Below are positions 36,838-47,904 of a stretch of DNA of 60,000 nt, in pieces; position 1 is the stretch's first letter; the number at the start of each line of letters is the position of its first letter. The notes below the pieces were generated by a model. The model was not told the origin of the DNA. It saw nothing but the letters and a program-made list of their open reading frames with translations, and did not search any database. The translations under genes and the position numbers were made by a program. Origin of the DNA: Membranipora membranacea (taxonomy: Eukaryota > Bryozoa > Gymnolaemata > Cheilostomatida > Membraniporidae); assembly GCA_914767715.1 (NCBI GenBank), contig OU612073.1, positions 3,350,001-3,410,000 of the forward strand. Direction: 5' to 3'.

Positions 36838-37015
36838 GGCGCCCCATTCATCCTAGCCAGGTCCTTGCAGAACAGGACTAGAAATACCGGAGGTCCACTT
36901 TGTGTTGCAAACCCCACATGCAGTAAAAAGATCCCCCTCTGCCTCTTCAATAAAAAGAGAAGCCGGAATCCCGGCGGGAGAGGGTATAGGGCTCGGCTGG
37001 AGTACCATGGTCCCA
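36838..37015 (-). repeat. Dispersed repeat family R1, copy 3
   Basis: The reverse complement carries CCCTATACCCTCTCC, CGGCTTCTCTTTTTATTGAA, GAGGCAGAGGGGGATC, GACCTCCGG, TAGTCCTG and GACCTGGCTAGGATGA, in the order of copy 1. Confidence 0.65.
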
Positions 37016-37985
37016 GTAACTGTACTCTTTAGGGGAAAACCCTCTCCCCAATGGCTTAATCAGCTCAGAAATTTTCTCAGCTCGACCTCATGGAAATACA
37101 GAGATTGTACCTGACATGTTGAGAGCTTTGGTGAGTAGTTAGCCTAGTGATAGCTCCCTATGCAGAGGATTAATCAAGGTTTGCACTCACTCACCACCCA
37201 AATCAGGTTGCCAGGTTAGACAAGTGGTTGGCAGGTTGGATTACTGCACTCTGACGGCCGGAATTCAATTCCTATGCATGCACTGTTATTACCTGAGAAG
37301 CCAAGTAAGGTAGAGCGTTTCAATGGGTACCAGTGCTTTCTGCGATGTTGGTTAGTAAATTTAGCAGATGTCAAGTAATCTGAGTGCGTTTTTTCTGTAG
37401 GATACCCTCATTTATCACCTCAATACAATCTAAGCACATATTTTATTACAGAACTAAACGCCGAGTCAATGTAACAACAAGTTTCATCTGCTTCAGTCAT
37501 CACCCATCGTTATTATTAGTCAGGTAAGTCAGGTGCGAATGACTCTCTATACCATTATATGTCCCATTGCCAACTTCTTTATATTTACAGCTCGCCACAA
37601 GGGCCAAACAGAACTACTTGAGGTAACAATGTTACTCTATTCAGCCTAGTTTCAGATTGCCTTGTCGTAAAAAAGGCATATGCAAGAGTTTATCCTGGTT
37701 TAAGACATAACTGTTAGCAAGGAGGTACACCTTGTTGTTAGTAAGGCCAAAAGGTTGACCGGGTTAACATGCAAGTTTGTTACGTTCTTTGGATTCATCA
37801 ACTCGGTTTTTTCACCCTTCACCTTTTTCTTTTATTTTTTAAAAATCATATAAAGCTAAACAGACAATCATGTAGAAAGCTCAATTTTTAATAGGTTAAC
37901 TACAGAAAATATGAATGATATACGGATATAATCAAGCAGTAGAAGAAATCGTATCATTTAAACCTTTTACAATATTCATGCAGAG

Positions 37986-38059
37986 ATATCTGCTTCTGGT
38001 GCAATATCCGCTTCTGGTGCTATATCCGCTTCTGGTGCTATATCCGCTTCTGGTGCAAT
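37986..38059. repeat. Four-unit 18-bp minisatellite
   Basis: Unit ATATCCGCTTCTGGTGCT repeated four times with one or two changes. Confidence 0.9.
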
Positions 38060-38551
38060 GGTACCATAGAGGTCTAAAGTACTCGCAGAAGGAAAAGTTT
38101 GTTTTTTCACACAGGCTTGAAATAATAAAAAGTTTTGCAAGCTCAGCCTCTTTACTTTACGCTCCCACCGACTAGTATAGCTAACCTAAACTCCGGCTAA
38201 TATTCCCTCATCTAATGTATAGTTATCTACATAAAATGGCTTAATATAAAAAAAGTCGACTCTGAACTTTCATCCCTATCCCTTTTTGTTGGAATGAGAC
38301 TGGAAAAACCGAAACTAAAGAGTGAAGAGAAAAACTACAGCCAGCCATCAAGTTTGAATAGTGCTTCAGCTGTGTACAATGTTAATGAGCGTGATGATAA
38401 GAATACACGATTATTGTGGAACAGTGAACTCAAAATAAGAACTAGCAATCAGCATTGAAAGAAGCATTTATGAATTTATGATCATCCATACTCAAAAAGT
38501 ACACAACATAAGTTCCTTATCTCTGCAGGTTTGTTTCGCGAATATGTCAAT

Positions 38552-41500
38552 CTACTCAGCTTTCTCATTTTCCTCCTGGATCCAGGAGTCTTGGATCATT
38601 GATTCAGCAGTCGGACGCTTGTCCTTCTCAACAAACAGCTTCTCCAGGAAGCACTGCACTTTCCCTCCTTCGATCCCTTTGATGAACTTTTTTACATTGA
38701 TTCCATCCTCAGCTGCTAGCTCCAACTTTAATGCAGCTTTTTTGGGTGAATATGAAGCCATCGGCGGCTTAGTAGTAACCATCTCAACAACAGCAGCTCC
38801 AAGACTCCTTCAAACAGAAATAGGACTTCTCTTTCTCATATCAAGCCTTGTACACATTTTATAATGCAGAAACTTAGTCTCACTTGCAGCTGTATTAAAA
38901 TTCTCAAGCTGTGCAAATTAGAGTTGGTACAACATGGTGTTGAAAAATAATACACTTATACAACTACAGTCTACAACTATACAACTATAGTCTGTGAGAA
39001 GCTGGATATCACACTAGCCTTGTCATGCAGTCACTTTTTTGTTTAGATGGCAAAACCTGTAACTACAGAGCCAAATAATGTGGCCACATGGCAAGAGATA
39101 ATATCGCTTCTCGGCCTATTGGCTAAGATCAAAGTGTCACTGCCAATGGCCGATTAGCGCCAGTTCAGTTTTGGCAGCTTGCTGCACACTTATGATTAGG
39201 AGGTCCTCTATGGCCTCACCTCTAGGATGCATTCTAGTTTTCTAGAACGTATCACATTCTCAGTATGAGGATTAGGGCACCTTGCGTCCCTCTTTAGGGG
39301 CAGCCCAATCTTCTGTTTCTTAGCAAACAGCAAGAGATAATATCACAACTTTTGAATCCACGTAAAACTCATTTGCCTACAGAGAGCTCAACAACAAGAA
39401 ATGGGAAGTCAGGCTGTAGGAAAAAGAAGTTGATTTTTCACTCAAAGCGATGAGTTAATACCATAAGCAGGGAGTCATTGTGATTTACCTTACCACATAT
39501 CTGCACTTGACTCGTAGGACTTGGGCTGGTTACCCACAACTTCAGGCGCCATCCAGTATACACCATGTTCTCCTCTTTGTTGCATGCCTTCGCTGCAGAA
39601 AGCTGACAGGACTTTGCTGAGTCCTGTATCAGTTATCTTAATTTGATCTGAGTCAGCTACCTTCAGAATATTACTGCCTGCAAAAGTGAGGATTTTAGAT
39701 GTGAGTAGGTTTGTCGAATGTGACTCAAAGCTTTCCTTTGTGACAATGAACACAGTTTTATGGGTTGGAATAGTGATATACCGATATCATAGAATTCAAG
39801 GTCTGAACAGCTCCTTCATCTAAACACGGCTGACCAACAAACAACCAGTGTGTGGTGTATGCTGGATGAAACAATGCTATAATATGTCATGATAGTGGCT
39901 TGCGATTCAGACCTCATTCAGACCTTGTTTGAACGTCATTCAGACCCAAATTATGAGGACCCGATTAGTTACATTGAAGGATTTATTTCATTGCCATTCG
40001 AATTACCATGTTCTGGTTCCCATCCAGTGTGAAAGACAAGATTATAAGAGACAGGGGAAAATGAGGAAAGAGAAAAAGACATACCAATAAAATTAAAGGG
40101 TCTATAGTATTACAATTAACCACTCTAGCGCTTGGAAAGGGGTTATCCTCTCTCAATAGAGGAACATTCATAACCTGACGAAAATTGGACTTTCTGAATT
40201 GACCACTCATGACAAGGTTGACATTCAATGTTGTGGGTATTTCCCATAGACATGTTAGACATGTGTGCCACAGACATCTGTGTTTTGTCTATGGTTTTTC
40301 CTATTATATGGCATCAGATCATTAATATAGCTAGAGTAATTGTATTTTGTGAGTCAACTGCGTCAGAAAAGGGCAACACTTAGTACATCAAGACTGAATT
40401 GACATCAGAACTTGAATCTGCGACTTGAATTGCCATTACTACCCTTGACTTTGAAATGACTGCGAGACATAGAGGTCAAAAAGGACAAATTGCTTACATT
40501 TTATGTCGCCGTGTACGATGCCTAGTCCGTGAATGTAGGCTAGCCCCTCCAAGACTTGGCGAGTGTATAAGCGAATCACAGACTCCAGAAGAGGACCACC
40601 TCGGAGCTCATCCTTCACAGACCCAGCTGACAGGTACTCAGTACACATCAGAAGCTTGTTAGGCAGTTTGAACATTTCAAGGATTTCAGCGACCCTCTCA
40701 TGCTCTATTGATTTTAACTTGTTCACCTCATTGTTCCATTCTTCGTCAGGCTAGACAGGTTAGAAAATGAAAATGTAAAAAATAACTATCATTTTTATTA
40801 GGTATAAGTAGTTTATAAGTTATTTTTTTTCAAAAAGCTGCTGATGGTTAATCTTCTATTACCTACAGGACGGAGACTGGGACTGGTTGAGATGGATAAG
40901 ACCATGCGTATTTATAACACAGATTGACATGAATATCACAGTAATATAAGAATGCTTATATTACTGCTGTATCTTAAACACAAAAAAAACACACTTGCAG
41001 GCCGGTACATGCTCCTGTCAAAAATACATTACACTGCATTGCATACTGCAGTGCATTGCAATGCTTTACCATTGCAATGCATTACATTGCATTGCATTGC
41101 ATTGCATTGCATTACATTACATTACATTACAAGCGAGCATGCCTACCTACATACAAAATCATGCATATATGTATACGGAATAACAGCTTATTATGTTTTA
41201 GAATATCATTGATCTCTCGGTAGCCAAATGTAAAACATATTTTCAAATCAACTCAAACCAAGCAAGAATTACAAATCAATTAAGTTTTTATCGTTTAAAT
41301 AAAAGTATTGCTTCTTAAACATAGTCATATTTACAAACCTTGAATTCACAAGGGATAAACTTTACAGCAGCATTGATCTCAGTTTTCTCATTCTTGCAGA
41401 GAATGACTTCGCCAAAGAATCCGTCTCCAAGCTTTGTTACTGCAGTCCAATCTTTAAAATCTAAACAGTAAATGAATTAACAAAATGATGAATTTTAAAA

Positions 41501-43941
41501 GACATCAACATACATCTATATATGGCGGTAAATATAAATGATAAAGGATATTGACAGCTAATCTCTTAGGTTCTAATTATTTTTTTAGCTTCCTGCGTGG
41601 ACATGGGTGATCTTATTTGGGGTTGACATGTCAACTCCAACCAGGCACATCTGTTAAAAAATCGCCGCAGGATACAGGTGTTTCCAGGATTGTTTACCAC
41701 TTCAGAGAAACCTTTTTCTGTAATGAATTTGGCTATGCTTCTACAATGACCTGTTGGGGTCCATTGCTTACTCACTAAAACTCAAACAAAGTTTTTGGAT
41801 GATGGTGATTTTTATGGCACCAAACACTATCTCAGCATCAGAATATTATCGATATAATTTATCCTCAAGTAATCTATATGTCATGATTTTTACAAAGCAA
41901 TCTATAGACACTTGTCTCTCCTGTTTCTGAATGAGGTTGGTTCTAACTCAAATAAAGTTTACTGCCCTGCTAGTGTTACCCGATTCGCTGATGTAAATGA
42001 CTGCTCCATCTTCAACCTCCTCTTCAATATCTTCAACCTGTGCGCTGGCACCTAATGCTGCTGGTAGGCCTAAGAGACCAAGGGATTTAACCATCGGTAG
42101 CTGTTCCTGTCCTCCTGTGGCCCCTGCTGTATAAGAATCTTTGTCAAACAGGAGGCAATAATTATAAATATCTCAAACATTGACATGCAAATTAAACTCA
42201 AAGGTGGAAGCATCTTCTGTGTGAAATACATCTACTTGCAACAAAGGAGGATAGCTCCCAACACAACGGCACTATTTATTAAAAATTGAGCACTTGTACC
42301 CTAGCGGGGTCGAGTGTTTGTCTGAATATACTATTTTCGCTCCCCTGATGACTAATTTATTGGCAACAAAGCTTTTAACGCATCAGAAGTAAAGTTCTGG
42401 CATCCCAATTCCTAATCAATATCCAAGATGTCAGAATGTGGAAGGTGTCATTTCTTTTATCTTATTTGCAAAGTAGGTTCATTGAGAAGGTCGTTGAGAA
42501 GGTAGGGATTTGGCAACTGATGCTGTCTGAAACTGCTCTGCGCATGAAGGTGACATACGTTTGTTTCTGCAGCATAGGGCCTGAATTAATTCACCTAAAC
42601 TGAGAACCTAAATTGGAAAAACAATCGAATCCCACAATTTGGAATTATTTTGGCCTAAATGGAACACTTGGATTGCCATCTCATAAACTTGAGCTTTGGA
42701 GTTGTCTTCCTTCTACCACCATCACTGGGCTGCAGAGATAGACTATGTCTCAAGGCTATCCTGCAGGCAGAATGTTCTGCAACTGTTATTGTTGGTGAAA
42801 AAACTCTCCGCATCAAATATTTGAATCATACATAATATAACAACATACCAATAATGTTCTACTTAAAAAAAAAATTTTTTTATTGCACAATACCTCTACA
42901 ATCTCTGTGCAGAGAGGTAACCCAGCATATAATTATTTGTAAGGAAAAATACCAAACTGCCTTAAGAAAAAGAGATTGTTTCGCCTTAACAACACTGCTG
43001 ACCCCTGACATAGTTATTGCATTGGAAACAGTTCAGGTATTTTAAGGTATATTAGAGGAACATGGAAGGACCAATACAGCGCACTGAATTCATAAAATGA
43101 TCATTTAATATTTCACCTGGCAGTCCATGTTACAATACTTTGGCATTCATGAATAATGCTTTTATGCACACTCACCGATGGCAATCCCAGTTAATGCACC
43201 AATAATACTACTCTGGGCATGCATCATCGCAGCTTGTGATTCTAGCATTCTATTAAACATCTGGTTCTGAGACGACTGCATCGCTTCAATCTTCTTCTCC
43301 GACTTATCAATCATATCCTTGTGAATTTCCCTATGTTCCTTTTCCACCGCAAGTTTAACTGTGTGATCTGTGTTTAGTTGCATCTGGCCCTCCTCGAATT
43401 TCTCCCTACGTCCTTTCTCATCAGAAAGTTGACCTTCAAATTTCTTTTGGTTTTCTTGAAGCTTTTTTCTTTCCTGTTTCTCAGAGCTAAGATGCGCTGT
43501 TGTATCCGTCTTAAATGTTTCCAGGTTCTTGATTTGTTCTTTGAGTGCGCGTTTTTCAGCTTCCGCTTCTTTTTTATAATCTACCAGTGTTTTGATTTGC
43601 CTTTCGAGTGCGCCTTTTCCCTCTGTAGTAGTAGTCTGAAAATCTTCCAGGTTCTTGATTTGTGAGGTAAATCTTTCCAGGTCATTAGATTGTTCTTGAA
43701 CCTTTGTTTCAAGTTCCTTCTTTTCAGTTTCAAGATCCTTCTTTTCAGTTTCAAGTGTATTCTTTTCAGTTTCAAGTGTATTCTTTTCAGTTTCAAGTGT
43801 ATTCTTTTTAGTTGTTAATGTATCTATTGAATCTTGCAATTCCTTCCCTTTCGCAGCAATCTTTTTACTTACATCCTCGTTTATCCCTTCGACAGTTTTA
43901 TCAAGCTTGCCTTTGCTAACTATTCCCAAGATGTTCCCCAT
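38552..43941 (-). CDS. Gene B: coiled-coil MAP3K-like kinase, tandem paralogue of gene A
   Basis: Six exons join in frame to 575 aa: 43941-43176, 42126-41980, 41460-41339, 40750-40498, 39677-39494 and 38807-38552. Residues 1-255 are one coiled-coil exon beginning MGNILGIV, a good N-myristoylation signal, with a run of identical heptads (NTLETEK). The kinase domain from about 305 has an intact glycine loop LGDGFFGEV and ATP lysine K338 (AAVKF). HRD reads H425-G426-D427 and DFG reads D446-T447-G448; N432 and APE (473-475) are kept. Kinase exon lengths 122 and 253 equal those of gene A. The motif order and LYTRQVLEGLAYIHGLGIVH suggest a MEKK-like origin. I infer a membrane-tethered, self-associating kinase that may still be active; substrate unknown. 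The ATG was chosen because it follows an acceptor (TTTTATAG) by one base; a 5'UTR exon ending at 45617 (AAGAG|GTAAGTG) is likely. The last acceptor (TTTGAAG) is weak. Confidence 0.82.
39091..39344 (+). mobile_element. U2 snRNA-headed SINE, full-length copy with target-site duplication
   Basis: The head ATCGCTTCTCGGCCTATTGG at 39103 continues GCTAAGATCAAAGTGT, matching the first ~35 nt of metazoan U2 snRNA (stem I). An unrelated body follows, then a short tail. The perfect 15-bp direct repeat GCAAGAGATAATATC lies at 39091-39105 and 39330-39344. This is the signature of LINE-type retrotransposition. The rest of U2 (branch-point region onward, Sm site) is absent, so this is not a U2 gene. It sits in an intron of gene B. 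Confidence 0.85.
41033..41129. repeat. CATTG pentanucleotide microsatellite
   Basis: Repeats of CATTG/CATTA, cleanest at 41070-41129, in an intron of gene B. Overlapping reading frames here only translate the repeat. Confidence 0.9.
43710..43806 (-). repeat. Coding 21-bp tandem repeat (one coiled-coil heptad per unit)
   Basis: The unit AAGAATACACTTGAAACTGA (plus one base) repeats about four to five times within gene B exon 1, giving NTLETEK / DLETEKK heptads in a row. The unit length equals exactly one heptad. Confidence 0.88.
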
Positions 43942-44280
43942 TCTATAAAACAAATATATATGCTTTGGGATGTCTTTTTTTACGCAAAAGGAAATTTGAC
44001 GGACCATTTAATATAGGAAATTATTACATACATAATTATTAGACAGTAGTTTTTTCAGAAATATTTACATTTTCTGCCTTGTGACAGGTTTTTTCCAACA
44101 GGCAAGTGAAATGTGTTAGTTGGGCTTGGTCAGAAGGAAGTTAGAATCTGAGGCACTCCCTTTAAAATTTGATATAATATTTCAACTTAACTGATGACAC
44201 AATCCATACTCTAAGCCAGGACTAATATATGTTTCAAGACTGTGTACTATGTAAGTTTGTTAAAGGCTGTGAATTTGTAA

Positions 44281-44440
44281 ATGAGTAGGAGAGGTATACA
44301 CACGAGGGTGCTGGGGGCTGGAACAATCAACAATGAAAGCTCCCCCAGTGGGACTCGAACCCACAACTCCTGCGGCACTAATCGCCTGGCAGTGAATAGC
44401 AAGCGCGCTAACTGCGCCATCTCACCACCCCCAAAAAAGA
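44281..44440 (-). mobile_element. tRNA-derived SINE
   Basis: On the minus strand: GGTGAGATGGCGCAGTTAGC (box A TGGCGCAGTTAGCGCG), then GTGGGTTCGAGTCCCAC (box B) and a non-tRNA tail GGGGGAGCTTTCATTG...CAGCACCCTCGTGTG. The D and T stems are intact, but the acceptor and anticodon stems do not pair, so it is not a functional tRNA. A related fragment is at 22960-23050. Confidence 0.7.
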
Positions 44441-45407
44441 ATAGGTCGATGGCGCTAATTAGATAGCCGCTATTCAAATTACTCATTTATGAATTTGTAA
44501 ATGAGTAAATTTATTTTGATGCATTATGCCTTCATATAATTATGCAGTAAATTGTTCATGGAGAATCTATTTATTGCTTTTGGCTACAACTTAGTTTTGA
44601 GCATATAACAATGACGTCAAGTTTCCATATTAATTGTCCTACCATCTTTGTATTTCACACATATCTTTGCAGCGTAGCGTTTGGATTAATCCAAACGTGG
44701 CTGAGTTCTCAAATTAAAAAATTGCCAAAGTCGTCAAAGCCGCCAATGCCACGATGAGAGAATGTAAGGTTCCATACATGGTCAAAATGTAAATAGGTCA
44801 ATCAGGCCACTTTGTGGCAGTGTCGCTATGGCGCAGAGAAACTCATATATCAGAGTTGATCTACATGCAGTATAGACTGGTATAAACTTCACAACCCAAA
44901 AATATTTCGCCAAAATAGTTTAATCAATCAAAACAATTGTAAAATAATAGTAATGAGCCATATATATAAGGTCTAAAAACTGCAACACATACTTTGTTAT
45001 ATTGTGACAACGGTGGAATAATATTGGCTTGGCGTAGGATGCTGGGAAGTGAATAGCGGGATTACTAATAAGTGCTATCAATCTGCCCTGTTTTGGGGAT
45101 GGTCAGGTGGCAAAAATTGGTTAGCATGAATACTATTCACTGCCAGCAGTCACAGGATGGAGGCCTAATGTGGGAGAGCTTTGATTGATTGCTCCAGTAC
45201 CCATATGTGTGTATTAGACATCATTACTGATACCTACTGATGGCTAGGACAACATCAAATGCGATCAGTTTGAGGCTAGAAAGCCTCTATACGCTGCGCA
45301 TAGAATCCAACCTCATTGCACAACAAACCACAAGATCAGACCATGGTCAGACCAGACCAGGTCCATATGGCATTGCCTGTATTAAACTGGGCTGCGATAT
45401 TAAGAAT

Positions 45408-45561
45408 ATCGCTTCTTGGCCCATTGGCTAAGATCCAAGTATCACTGCCAATGGGCGATCAGTGCCTGTTTTCATTTTTTGGCAGCATGCTGCACACTCA
45501 AGTTCAGGAGGTCCTCTACGGCCTCATCTCTGGGATGCATTCTAGTTTTCTAGGATGTATC
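45408..45561 (+). mobile_element. U2 snRNA-headed SINE, copy 2
   Basis: ATCGCTTCTTGGCCCATTGG then CTAAGATCCAAGTATCACTG, then the same body blocks as the 39091-39344 copy (GATCAGTGCC, GGCAGCATGCTGCACACT, AGGAGGTCCTCTACGGCCTC, TTCTAGTTTTCTAG). No target-site duplication was recognised. Confidence 0.78.
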
Positions 45562-46399
45562 TATTCAATCGTCAAATCTACATGATGAACGTAATAGACT
45601 CGTGTTTAACACTTACCTCTTGGTCAGAAGTTGTTTTCCCACACACTGTCACAGTAATATCTAGTATTGGATGATATACGAATCACGTTTGCAGTCCGTA
45701 AAAGCAATGTGACTTATGGCCAATGAATCGAATATTTATCTATGCTTGTGTAAATGGATTTAGGCTAAGCCTGTAAAAACTGGTTTTTATCTCAGCCTGT
45801 GAGCTAGTAATATAAATATTTATATCTTTTAATATGATAAGCATAGAAATATGAAACATGGGAAATGGTGGCTCATGACACCTGCAGATATCTCTAAAAT
45901 ACACAACTTGCAATCCATTTTCATGCTTCACTGAGTCCTTGTTATTACGGCAACTGCAATGCCAAATCCACTAGGCTACGTGCTGCAACATGCAACAATG
46001 CTTCATGTTCGCCATAAACATTGTTTCTAAATCATTGCTATGCATCCAGTTTATTATCAGTGAATTTATTGCAGTATAATTGTGGGGTTTGTTTTTTGTT
46101 ATGAGCGTAATTCACCCTCACAGTTCTCATCACTAGAGAATACACTAGTCGCATACATAACCATACTGTAAAATTGATGGTGGTGGACATCATTCCAATT
46201 GCCTCTCGGATACTGATTCATAGTATATGTAAATATTTACAGGTCCTGGGCCCAAAAACGATACTGGAAAATATTGACAATACAACATATGCGTCCATCA
46301 ACTAAGAGGAAGATGTGCGGTTGACTTCATCATAAGGATTTGAGGTCTTCATATATAAGTCATAATTTATAGGTTATTATGTTCTATTCCTTTTTAGTC

Positions 46400-46490
46400 A
46401 GTCAGTTTTTGCGCAATGGTAAGTGTGTCTGCCGCATGACCCGCCAGTTGTGAGTTTGAAACTCATCCGGTACCAAAAGACATTGCGACT
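46400..46490 (+). mobile_element. tRNA-like SINE head
   Basis: TGCGCAATGGTAAGTG (box A-like) and GAGTTTGAAACTC (box B-like, with a perfect T-stem) about 40 nt apart; the outer stems do not form a tRNA. Confidence 0.45.
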
Positions 46491-47144
46491 TCAACCGAAC
46501 ACATAGTCCCTTCAGATAAGTATTCAAAATAATGTAGGTCTTATGCATGTAAAACAGCATCGTATATGTACATAAAAGAACCATCCTCTGTGGTATAACT
46601 CCATACATAAGGACACTGTCACCGCCCACTCCATCTCCAGCCTTGTTTTGATTGCTTAACGCTGGGTACCTACCAGCTGTCAGTGGATGATGAGTGGCAA
46701 TAATGACTTCGAAACCTAGTGCTCGCATTCAGAACTCTTCCTATGCATGCAAGTCATCATCAGCATTGACAAACAGCAATATTGTGATCCACACCTTTTA
46801 ATAAGACATATCTGTTTTCGCATATAGGATGATGAAAAAAAAATTGATTGTAGTATGAAAAACCATTGCATGATCGATCACCAATCACAAGTTATCATCC
46901 CTATATGAGTGATTGGGTTGTGAGACCACATCATCCGATTAAATAGCATGTGTAGGTTTTAGTTATCAAATGGATGGTTTTGCCATGAATTTGCTTTCGT
47001 TTTTCGAATTGATTTGCAATTGCGTGCTTACATATTCAACGTTTGAATTTAGGCCACTGAGTCCACGCTTGAATTCAACGTTTGAAATCTCCACCACCCA
47101 TGATACGATGATTGAAGACAAGGTAGAGTAAAACATGAACATAC

Positions 47145-47904
47145 CGTAATTGGAGATCAGAGCGCTTACAACTTGGCTTTGTGCCTGAATCATAAAACTT
47201 TGACTTCCCATCATTCTACATTGCAGAAAGCTCACATAGTCTTCGAGTTCCTTGGTCTTTGCCGTCAGTTTTTGGTTATCCTCTTTGATATAATCAATGT
47301 CTATCTTCTGCACTGCAAGTTTAGCTTCAAGGTCACGATTTGTCGCCAACAAATTATCAACTTTCTTTTCAATGTCCTTTCTCATCTCTTTCTCACTCCT
47401 GACTTCCTTCTCAGCACTCGATCTCTTAGATTTTTCAGTATACAGAGATGTCTGTGTTTCACTCAGTTGGCCTCCGAGGCGACGAGATTTAGCCTGCTCT
47501 TGGTTTAATGCAGTTTGTTTACTGCTCAGCTGGCCTCGCAGATCCCCTGAAATTCTCTGTTCCTGCCTGTAATTGTTCCATCCTGTCGTAGCAGACTTAT
47601 ATTCAATTTCAAGCATCACTTCCAAGCCTCTTTTTTGTTCCTTCAAGCTTCTTGTTTGTTCCTCCAAGCTTCTTGTTTGAACCTGCACAGACCAAAAGTT
47701 ATTTTGGTACCTCTCCCTTTCTTTCTTTTCAGAGAAATACCTGCTTTCGTAATGCTCTTTTAGCTCTTGTGCATTTCTTCTTTTACTTTGCTCTTGTTCA
47801 AAAACCCTTTCAAAGTAGTTTCTCATTTCCTGCACACTTGAAACATCGTTCCTCAAGCTATCGACCCTTTCATTGTATTCCTCACGAGAAACGTTGTCGC
47901 CCAT
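47145..47904 (-). CDS. Coil exon D: type-II coiled-coil first exon
   Basis: ATG at 47904 (MGDNVSREEYNERV) opens 253 codons ending SALISNY with a phase-1 donor (TACG|GTATGT). It is almost wholly coiled coil and is homologous to coil exon C: both share GWN, LRxQLSxKQ, IEYIKEDNQKL-like and xxSQxxxLxAQSQVxxAL segments. Asp after the glycine makes N-myristoylation unlikely. No downstream exons lie before gene B, so it most likely splices to gene B exon 2 at 42126, in the correct phase. A 5'UTR exon ending at 48252 (CTTTG|GTAAGC) and an acceptor before 47916 (CTTCAG) are predicted. Confidence 0.7.

Larger units (their letters stand above)
36090..38551. other. Spacer between coil exon C and gene B 3' end
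   Basis: Contains the predicted 5'UTR exon end at 36501, an inverted R1 repeat copy, a tRNA-like segment near 37205-37290 and an 18-bp tandem repeat (37986-38059). No coding exon was recognised. Confidence 0.45.
43942..47144. other. Spacer between coil exon D and coil exon B
   Basis: No kinase exon was found after the donor of coil exon D. It holds a predicted 5'UTR exon of gene B ending at 45617, a U2-headed SINE (45408-45561) and two tRNA-like SINEs (44281-44440, 46400-46490). Confidence 0.5.

Noticed and set aside
37205-37290. tRNA-like segment with GGAATTCAATTCC
   Set aside because: Possible SINE remnant, but box A is poor and no second copy was aligned.
39103-39200. A U2 snRNA gene
   Set aside because: Only the first ~35 nt match; the branch-point pairing region and Sm site do not follow, and target-site duplications flank the unit.
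41033-41212. Cys/His/Leu-rich frames resembling a zinc-binding peptide
   Set aside because: Translation of the CATTG pentamer repeat.
43378-43665. Plus-strand Phe/Leu-rich frames opposite the coil exons (also 47173-47572, 32638-32913, 35505-35843)
   Set aside because: Antisense shadows of Glu/Lys/Gln-rich coiled-coil coding sequence.
28498-44007. MLKL-like necroptosis executor (coiled coil plus pseudokinase)
   Set aside because: Architecture is superficially similar, but the coils are long heptad rods, not a four-helix bundle, and the kinase motifs are MEKK-like.
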